Assembly (NCBI GenBank): GCA_964596345.1
Contig: CAZQSZ010000003.1
Span: forward strand, 310,001-374,000
DNA length: 64,000 nucleotides
Reading direction: 5' to 3'
From: CADEDV01 sp964596345
GTDB taxonomy: Bacteria > Bacteroidota > Bacteroidia > Chitinophagales > Chitinophagaceae
Each line of letters begins with the position of its first letter. The first letter of the stretch is position 1. Below, piece after piece: positions 58,236-64,000 of this stretch. The notes under the pieces are model-generated. The model was given only the letters and a program-made list of their open reading frames with translations, was not told the origin of the DNA and searched no databases. A program made the position numbers and the translations under genes.

Positions 58236-60098
58236 ATGAAAAAGTATGTTGTGCTTTTCTGTGCAGGTTTGTTTTTACTCAACGGTTTAATGGCACAGGA
58301 AGTCTATCCTACTCATTGGTGGGTGGGTATGAAATGGAACAAAGTACAGTTAATGGTGTACCAGAAAGATGTGGCCAATCGTATCCCCATGTATAAGCTA
58401 TCTGCAGCGGGTATGAAACTGGCGGATGGTGTTACCTTAAAAATGATACACCGGACCGAAAATCCCAACTATGTATTTCTTGATCTGGTAATTGCGCCAA
58501 CTGCAAAACCGGGTAAACGCATTTTTAGTTTTGGCCCCCCTTCCTCTGCATTTAAGTTCGAATATGAACTGAAAGCAAGGAATAAAGGCAATGGTACCAC
58601 CTGGGCACAGGGTGTTATTGCCGAAGATCTCGTTTACCTGCTGATGCCGGATCGTTTCAGTAATGGTGATCCTTCGAATGACAGGATCGCTGGTATGAGA
58701 GACCAGTCGCTCAACAGGGATTCTATTTATGACCGTCATGGCGGCGATTTCCAGGGCATCATTAATAAGCTGGATTATTTAAAAGACCTCGGCGTTACCA
58801 CTGTTTGGATGACCCCGGTGATCGAAAACGATATGCCTAACCGGACAGAACATGGCTATGCGTTTACCAACCACTATAAGATTGAGCCCCGATTTGGCGG
58901 TGCTTCGATGTACAGGAAATTAAGTGATGAGCTGCATAAGAAAGGCATGAAGCTGATTCAGGATGCCGTATATAATCATGTGGGGCTTTACCATTTTACC
59001 GTACAAGATCCCCCGATGAAAGACTGGCTGCACCAATGGCCTTCCTATACTCAGACCAATTATAAAGACCAGGCTTTGTTTGATCCGCATCATTCAGAAA
59101 AGGATCAAAAACAAATGGCTGACGGCTGGTTTACCACCCAGATGCCGGATATGAACCAGTCCAATCCCTATGTTGCGAATTACATGATCCAGCATGCTAT
59201 CTGGAGTGTGGAAGAATTTGGCGTGGATGGCTGGCGGATCGACACCTATATGTACAACGATCTTGCTTTTATGAATCGTTGCAACAAGGCATTGATGGAC
59301 GAATATCCAAAGCTGACCATGTTTGGAGAAACATGGGTACACGGTGTACCTAATCAAAGTTATTTCTGCGAGAACAATTACAATATTCCCTTCAAGAGTA
59401 ACCTGCAGGCTACAACCGATTTTCAAACCCTGTTCTACGGTATTCAACCTGCTGTGAACGAAAACTTTGGCTGGACAGAAGGGGTGAATAAACTGTACAC
59501 CACTACTGCGCAGGATTTTGTGTATAAAGACCCGATGCGCCAGGTAATATTTTTAGGCAACCATGATTTACCAAGATTCTTTTCTGTAATAGGTGAGGAT
59601 ATGGCAAAGTATAAAACAGCGTTATCCTGGTTGCTTACTTTCCGGGGTGTCCCGCAATTATATTATGGCGATGAGATAGGTATGACCGGTTTCACGAATC
59701 CGGATGGTTGGGTGCGGCTTGATTTTAAAGGAGGATGGCCGGAGGATAAGGATAATAAGTTTACCAAAGAAGGACGTACTGCAAGAGAGAATGAGATACA
59801 TAACCTTATAAAAACACTGGCTAATTTCAGAAAGGGCTCCTCAGCTATTAAAACTGGTAAGCTGATGCAATTCATTCCCAGGGACGGTTTGTATATTTAT
59901 TTCAGGTACGATAATAACCAGACCGTAATGGTGGTGATGAATACCGCTAATAAACCCATGAAACCGGATTGGAATATTTATGCAGAAAGAACGAATGGTT
60001 TCACAAAAATGAAAAATGTGGTAACCGGGGAGATACAATCTTTTACCGGTTACGAGATACCGGCAAAAGATTGTGTTGTATTTGAATTGCAGAAATAA
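58236..60098 (+). CDS. secreted GH13 alpha-glucan hydrolase (SusA/neopullulanase-like)
   Basis: A 620-residue glycosidase. Signal peptide to residue 20 (LMAQ). An N-terminal beta domain (25-120, cyclomaltodextrinase-N type) precedes the GH13 barrel: QDAVYNHVG, then Asp336 nucleophile in DGWRIDTYMY, Glu365 acid/base in FGETWVHG, and Asp444 in LGNHDLPRF. The C-terminal beta domain runs from about 525. In Bacteroidota SusA-type enzymes hydrolyse starch-derived oligosaccharides in the periplasm. Cotranscribed with the maltose-type permease; susC/D are not in the window. Confidence 0.92.
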   Translation: MKKYVVLFCAGLFLLNGLMAQEVYPTHWWVGMKWNKVQLMVYQKDVANRIPMYKLSAAGMKLADGVTLKMIHRTENPNYVFLDLVIAPTAKPGKRIFSFGPPSSAFKFEYELKARNKGNGTTWAQGVIAEDLVYLLMPDRFSNGDPSNDRIAGMRDQSLNRDSIYDRHGGDFQGIINKLDYLKDLGVTTVWMTPVIENDMPNRTEHGYAFTNHYKIEPRFGGASMYRKLSDELHKKGMKLIQDAVYNHVGLYHFTVQDPPMKDWLHQWPSYTQTNYKDQALFDPHHSEKDQKQMADGWFTTQMPDMNQSNPYVANYMIQHAIWSVEEFGVDGWRIDTYMYNDLAFMNRCNKALMDEYPKLTMFGETWVHGVPNQSYFCENNYNIPFKSNLQATTDFQTLFYGIQPAVNENFGWTEGVNKLYTTTAQDFVYKDPMRQVIFLGNHDLPRFFSVIGEDMAKYKTALSWLLTFRGVPQLYYGDEIGMTGFTNPDGWVRLDFKGGWPEDKDNKFTKEGRTARENEIHNLIKTLANFRKGSSAIKTGKLMQFIPRDGLYIYFRYDNNQTVMVVMNTANKPMKPDWNIYAERTNGFTKMKNVVTGEIQSFTGYEIPAKDCVVFELQK

Positions 60099-60102
60099 TC
60101 AG

Positions 60103-60831
60103 CTATAGAAAAATATTCCAGATAGCCTGCTGGCCATAACTACCCCAGTCGGAAGTGACTTTTATTAAAGACTCCTGTAGTTCTTTAGCGACTTTCTTTT
60201 TCCCCTTTTGCGGGGCAGCAATGATATTGGTATTCACTCCGTTCACCTGCAGCTTGGTTGCGATCCAGCTGGTGTACATGCGGGGGATGGTGATACCCAG
60301 TATCATTCCCGGCAAGCCATGTATACCCATCGGGCCGCCGCTTACAGTGATCTCGTCGGTATAAAAGGCGAAAACATATACACTGTCAAAAATGATCCCG
60401 GTGGCTTTCCGGCAATTGAAACCGGCGATCTCCCGGGTTTCATTCGGTGAGATTTTCCAGTCGATCTTCATTAATGAATCGCTCAGCAGGTACGTATTAT
60501 CAAAAACAAATTTCGATTGTGCAAAAGTGCCGGCTGCGTAATCACTGTACCACAAATTATCTTCTTCCTCACCTCTTGACCAGGGGAGTTTATTTTTTTC
60601 ATCCTTCCGGTTATACTTGTACATCGCTTTGTTGTCGTTAAAAGTATACTGGTACCAGGACGTAGAGAACTGGGGCATTTTGTCTTTGAACATTTCGGCC
60701 CAGATACCATCGCCAAAGCTTTTATGGTTATTGGTACGTACCTCAAATTCGATCATGCCGCTGCTGATGAATTGCTGGGCAGAACAGGCTGAGCTGATTA
60801 CAATAGCTGTTAAGATGAATATTTTTTTCAT
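60103..60831 (-). CDS. GLPGLI-family protein
   Basis: The ATG with its A at 60831 gives 242 residues starting with a signal peptide (MKKIFILTAIVISSACSAQQ). The defining motif is MGIHGLPGMILGI (about 178-190), with the usual upstream block of DEITVSGGP. The function is unknown; the family is nearly restricted to Bacteroidota and is usually next to a TonB-type receptor. Here it lies 21 nt downstream of the barrel receptor gene, the same arrangement, so they are probably one operon. Confidence 0.9.
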   Translation of the reverse strand: MKKIFILTAIVISSACSAQQFISSGMIEFEVRTNNHKSFGDGIWAEMFKDKMPQFSTSWYQYTFNDNKAMYKYNRKDEKNKLPWSRGEEEDNLWYSDYAAGTFAQSKFVFDNTYLLSDSLMKIDWKISPNETREIAGFNCRKATGIIFDSVYVFAFYTDEITVSGGPMGIHGLPGMILGITIPRMYTSWIATKLQVNGVNTNIIAAPQKGKKKVAKELQESLIKVTSDWGSYGQQAIWNIFL

Positions 60832-60852
60832 ATGCTGAATGTCTTTTATCAT

Positions 60853-63648
60853 TTAGAAACTGGCAGGCTTTCCGTTTTTAGAAATATTCCAGGTCAGTGT
60901 CAGCAGCCAGAACCTTCTGAGTGTGGTATAATAAGATTCCGTGAAATTATTACTGCTGAAGTTCCTGTTATAGCCGCGGTTCTGGTTCAGGATATCATAG
61001 ATACCAAATTTCATTTCAAATGCGTTCTCTTTTAAGAATCGCTTGGTAATGGCAGCATTCCAGGTGGTGAAACTGTTATTGGCCGGGAAGCGGGGGTCTT
61101 TCTGCCGCAGCTGTGTATTGGCATCCGTGTTAAACTCAAACTTTTTCGGCAGTGTTATCCTTAATTCGGCCCATCCTTCTATCTGCCAGTAGTTGGCATT
61201 TGCAGCAGTATTTACAGATGCTTTGGAATTATTCCATGTGATGCTGGGACTGAAGTAGAAATTAAATTTATTTTCCACGTACCGGCTGGCATTCAGCCTT
61301 ACGCCATAGCTGGTAACCGTTGTGATATTTTTTGTTGTTTCAAAGGCATTATTCTTCAAGGTGGTTAAAAAACCCACGTTGCGGTTTCTGTTGAAAGTGG
61401 GGCCTGCACCCAGGCGGACTTTGCTGTTCTTCAGTTTAAAACCATAGTCGCTGTAAAGGCTCAGGTTATAGACACCATCAGCATTTACAGTTTGGTAGGT
61501 TCTTATCCCACCCGCCTTTATGGTATCGGATTGTACAAAAGCATTTTCAGTCATCGTGAAATTGATGCTGGTCCAGAGGTTTTTTTCTTGTAATACATTG
61601 TAGAAATTATATCCGGCATTGATATTATGCCGGAAAGATTGCTTCAGATCGGGATTCCCGGAATAAACGTTCAGCGGGTCTGTATTCACACGGATCGGCT
61701 GCAATTGTTCCAGTGATGGGGCCGTAGTGGAACCATTATAATTGAACCGGATACTTTCGCTGGGCTTAAACTTATAGTTAAAAGAGGCCCTTGGAAAAAA
61801 GTTGGTGAAATTGTAGTTGGTTTTAGTGCCCTCAGTAATATTTTTTTGAATAAAATTGCTGAAACCGACCGAAGAACCGAAGGAGATACTATACTTCTTT
61901 TTATTGAGCCTGAAATTAAGGCCGGGGGTATTGACCAGCCTGTTAAACTCAAACGAGTTGCTCAGCGTGTCAATTTTCTCCTCGTATTTCCCGTTGATAC
62001 TTTTCTTATTAGTGATCCTGTCATTGGTATTACCATTCCAGGCAAGTGCATAACTGAGTTCCAGGTAAAAATCTTTAGCCAGTGGTTCTGTGTAGGCGAT
62101 TTTAGTGGAGATGCCCCTGGCCTCATTATCCCGGATATTCAGCTGGTCGGTAGTGTCCCTGCTCAGAAGTACTCCGGCATCATAATAATTATTCAGGGAA
62201 TACAAAAAGCCCTCGTTTTCAGACCGGCTCCAGTTGAAGTCGGTATTGATCGAAATGGTGCGGGATAGTTTTTTGAATTTATGCTTCCACAAAACGGAGG
62301 AGGTGATACTGTTGTTATCCGAGTTATTATTACTGTTCCGGAGGCTATTATTGATATTTTGCTGCGACTCATTTAAAGCTTCTGAATAGGACCGGGTGGT
62401 GCTGCGGGTTGTTTTATTGTTTCCTCTGGTGGTCCATTTCAGTGAATTACTTGAATCAATATTGAAATCGAGGGTAAGGTTCAGGGCATGTTTGTTGGTG
62501 GAATTAAAACTGCTGCTGTTGCTGTTGTTGAACCAGCTGGTATCGGATAAAAAGGTTTTTGCGAAGGTAGAATTATCTGCCTGGGCATTTACTTTGCTGA
62601 ATTTATACCCGCTGTTGAAACTTTGTTTCTGGTCTTTCCCAAACTTATCACTATAGTGCAACCCGCCGCTCCAGTTTTTCGGGATCCCATTTCGGCCGCC
62701 CCAGTAATTATCATCACCGTCACCACTGTAGCTGATCCACATGCCGCCATCATCACTCATACCACTTTCCATGCCATCCATACCGCCGCCATAGTTCTGT
62801 GCATCCTGCCAGTCAAGGTTGGTCTGCCCGGTATTACTCATGATGCCATAACCCGCCAGCTTCCGTTTATTCTTAAAGGAATTAAGCATTATGGCATTAT
62901 TGTACTTGTCTTTTAATCCACCACCGGCTTCCACTTTTCCAAAATACCCCTTCTTTTGTTTCATCTTCAGGTTAATGGTCTTGTCTTTCACTCCATCATC
63001 AATACCGGTAAATTCGGCCTGGTCGCTTTTTTTATCAAAGACTTCCACTTCCTTAACGGCATCGGCTCTCAGGTTTTTGGTGGCAATGCCGGGATCACTT
63101 CCAAAGAATTCTTCACCGTCCACCAACACTTTGGTCACCCGTTCACCCATGGCGGTGATCTTACCATCTTTATCCACCTGGATACCGGGAAGCCTGCGCA
63201 ACAGCTCTTCCACGTTGGCACCTGCTCTTACTTTAAAACTATCAGCCGTATAAACAGTGGTATCACCTTTAATACGGATAGGAGAGCCGCTTTTAATGAT
63301 CACTTCGGCCAGCAACTTGCTTTTGGGAGTGATATACACCTTACCCAGGTCAACCGGTGTTCCGGCTTTGACCTCGAAATTGTCGAAGTAGTCCCCCATA
63401 TACGGATGGGTGATCATCAGGATGAACTTCCCTTCCTTCAGGTTGTTAATGGAAAAATTGCCTTCCTTGTCGGAACGGGTAAAACGGACCAGTACTGAAT
63501 CTTTCTGACGAAGCAAAGAGATCACCGCATTGGCAGGATTCTTTTTTTCTACTGAATCAGTAACTGTACCTTTAAGAGAAGAAGTTTGTGAATAGGACGA
63601 AAGGGCTGTGATTAGCAACAGCAATAACAGTACAACCGGTTTTCTCAT
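60853..63648 (-). CDS. TonB-dependent-receptor-like outer-membrane barrel protein
   Basis: A 931-residue outer-membrane protein. Signal peptide (MRKPVVLLLLLLITALSSYSQ); residues about 22-110 are the CarboxypepD_reg-like beta domain (LKGTVTDSVEKKNPANAVI ... IYITPK-like end); residues 115-240 are the plug (VEELLRRLPGIQVDKDGKITAMG, VLVDGEEFFGSDP); the remaining ~690 residues are the beta barrel with an Asn/Ser-rich central stretch. This is the outer_membrane beta-barrel (Omp_beta-brl) group commonly paired with GLPGLI. It probably imports or exports an unknown ligand. Confidence 0.88.
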   Translation of the reverse strand: MRKPVVLLLLLLITALSSYSQTSSLKGTVTDSVEKKNPANAVISLLRQKDSVLVRFTRSDKEGNFSINNLKEGKFILMITHPYMGDYFDNFEVKAGTPVDLGKVYITPKSKLLAEVIIKSGSPIRIKGDTTVYTADSFKVRAGANVEELLRRLPGIQVDKDGKITAMGERVTKVLVDGEEFFGSDPGIATKNLRADAVKEVEVFDKKSDQAEFTGIDDGVKDKTINLKMKQKKGYFGKVEAGGGLKDKYNNAIMLNSFKNKRKLAGYGIMSNTGQTNLDWQDAQNYGGGMDGMESGMSDDGGMWISYSGDGDDNYWGGRNGIPKNWSGGLHYSDKFGKDQKQSFNSGYKFSKVNAQADNSTFAKTFLSDTSWFNNSNSSSFNSTNKHALNLTLDFNIDSSNSLKWTTRGNNKTTRSTTRSYSEALNESQQNINNSLRNSNNNSDNNSITSSVLWKHKFKKLSRTISINTDFNWSRSENEGFLYSLNNYYDAGVLLSRDTTDQLNIRDNEARGISTKIAYTEPLAKDFYLELSYALAWNGNTNDRITNKKSINGKYEEKIDTLSNSFEFNRLVNTPGLNFRLNKKKYSISFGSSVGFSNFIQKNITEGTKTNYNFTNFFPRASFNYKFKPSESIRFNYNGSTTAPSLEQLQPIRVNTDPLNVYSGNPDLKQSFRHNINAGYNFYNVLQEKNLWTSINFTMTENAFVQSDTIKAGGIRTYQTVNADGVYNLSLYSDYGFKLKNSKVRLGAGPTFNRNRNVGFLTTLKNNAFETTKNITTVTSYGVRLNASRYVENKFNFYFSPSITWNNSKASVNTAANANYWQIEGWAELRITLPKKFEFNTDANTQLRQKDPRFPANNSFTTWNAAITKRFLKENAFEMKFGIYDILNQNRGYNRNFSSNNFTESYYTTLRRFWLLTLTWNISKNGKPASF

Positions 63649-63771
63649 GGCTAAATTGTAGTTGGTTGATTAAGGTTCAACGGTTTCGGCCGCTAAATTG
63701 ACTTAAAAAAAGCATTAGCGACTGACCATTCATGTAATTTTAAGTTAAAGCTCACTGAACGATAACGCTGT

Positions 63772-64000
63772 ATGACACGGAAGCAGAAAAATTCCACAAA
63801 AGATAATGCAGGCAAAGCCAAAATAGTGAACCTGCCAAAGTCTGAAAAAACAAAAGCAATTAAAATGGCCGAAGCATCCCCCAAATACGAGGACCTGAAC
63901 TTTGTTGATACTTCACTTCCAGTATGGAACTATTCCCTGTTAACGGATGAAGATGTGGCCAACTACCAGCAGGGCACCAATTACCAGCTCTATAAAAAAT
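63772..64000 (+). CDS. glgB: 1,4-alpha-glucan branching enzyme, 5' end
   Basis: An open frame from ATG at 63772 to the window edge (76 codons). After a Lys-rich start (MTRKQKNSTKDNAGKAK) comes VWNYSLLTDEDVANYQQGTN followed by YQLYKK, which matches the beginning of the branching enzyme N-domain in Bacteroidota GlgB (W-x-SLLTE/D-x-DIRNF-x-x-GTHY-x-LY). GlgB adds alpha-1,6 branches to glycogen and would complete the glgA-glgC pathway. Assigned from a short segment only, so less certain than the others. Confidence 0.7.
   Translation, partial: MTRKQKNSTKDNAGKAKIVNLPKSEKTKAIKMAEASPKYEDLNFVDTSLPVWNYSLLTDEDVANYQQGTNYQLYKK

Noticed and set aside
1..64000. Mobile elements, prophage, CRISPR, restriction or defence islands
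   Set aside because: No transposase, integrase, phage structural gene, direct-repeat array or nuclease/methylase pair was seen; the only AT-rich outlier is a single gene.

Overview
The window looks like chromosomal DNA of a Bacteroidota bacterium, most likely Chitinophagaceae (order Chitinophagales). The evidence is type IX secretion sorting tails (type A at 965-4363 and 42399-43766, type B at 47273-49240), a GLPGLI protein paired with an outer-membrane barrel receptor, DUF2851, DUF4382 and DUF6263 family proteins, a long Bacteroidota-type signal peptidase I, and several promoters of the Bacteroidota form (TTG, about 20 nt, TAnnTTTG). GC is in the mid 40s by eye and coding is dense on both strands. 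I see no phage, IS element, CRISPR array or rRNA; there is one tRNA (Lys, CTT).

Layout. 1-10 kb: the end of a truncated gene, a secreted hypothetical, a large T9SS cell-surface protein, an exported aminopeptidase P, tRNA-Lys, an MFS exporter, a lipoprotein cytochrome c, a YgeA-like racemase and a CBS-domain protein. 10-20 kb: small membrane proteins, GNAT enzymes, a GGT-like Ntn hydrolase, a KAS III-like synthase and a thiolase followed by the 3' remnant of a second thiolase, a cupin, an AraC regulator overlapping a GNAT gene, and a YpdA-like reductase. 20-29 kb: pyruvate dehydrogenase E1 beta, a sigma-54 response regulator, a CarH/LitR-like B12-binding MerR regulator, lepB, cdd, ogt, csaA and a Tat-type Gfo/Idh oxidoreductase. 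28-42 kb: an AT-rich hypothetical, a SirB1-type transglutaminase-like protein, a methyltransferase, a 31-residue membrane peptide with its own terminator, a DUF6263 lipoprotein, topA, envelope and lipid enzymes, fdx-iscX, kdsC, a UbiA prenyltransferase, maf and DUF2851. 42-51 kb: two T9SS proteins, a LytTR regulator with a degenerate receiver, OsmC, lipA, a NAGPA-domain protein and a DUF4382 lipoprotein.

The last 13 kb form a carbohydrate uptake and glycogen locus. A FucP-type sugar permease and a ROK kinase (minus strand) diverge from glgA-glgC; a maltose/sucrose-type permease and a SusA-like GH13 amylase follow; the 5' end of glgB runs off the right edge. Inferred flow: alpha-glucans are cut outside the cytoplasm, sugars imported and phosphorylated, then stored as glycogen through ADP-glucose. 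A GLPGLI/barrel-receptor pair sits between the amylase and glgB.

Most of the window is ordinary core genome. The points I would look at again are: an intergenic family of 7-nt-period AGTC repeats at three places, the 31-residue membrane peptide, the sugar permease with two extra helices around a predicted periplasmic domain, the CarH-like regulator with Met in place of the light-state His ligand, the thiolase scar, and an fdx-iscX pair with no other isc genes nearby.
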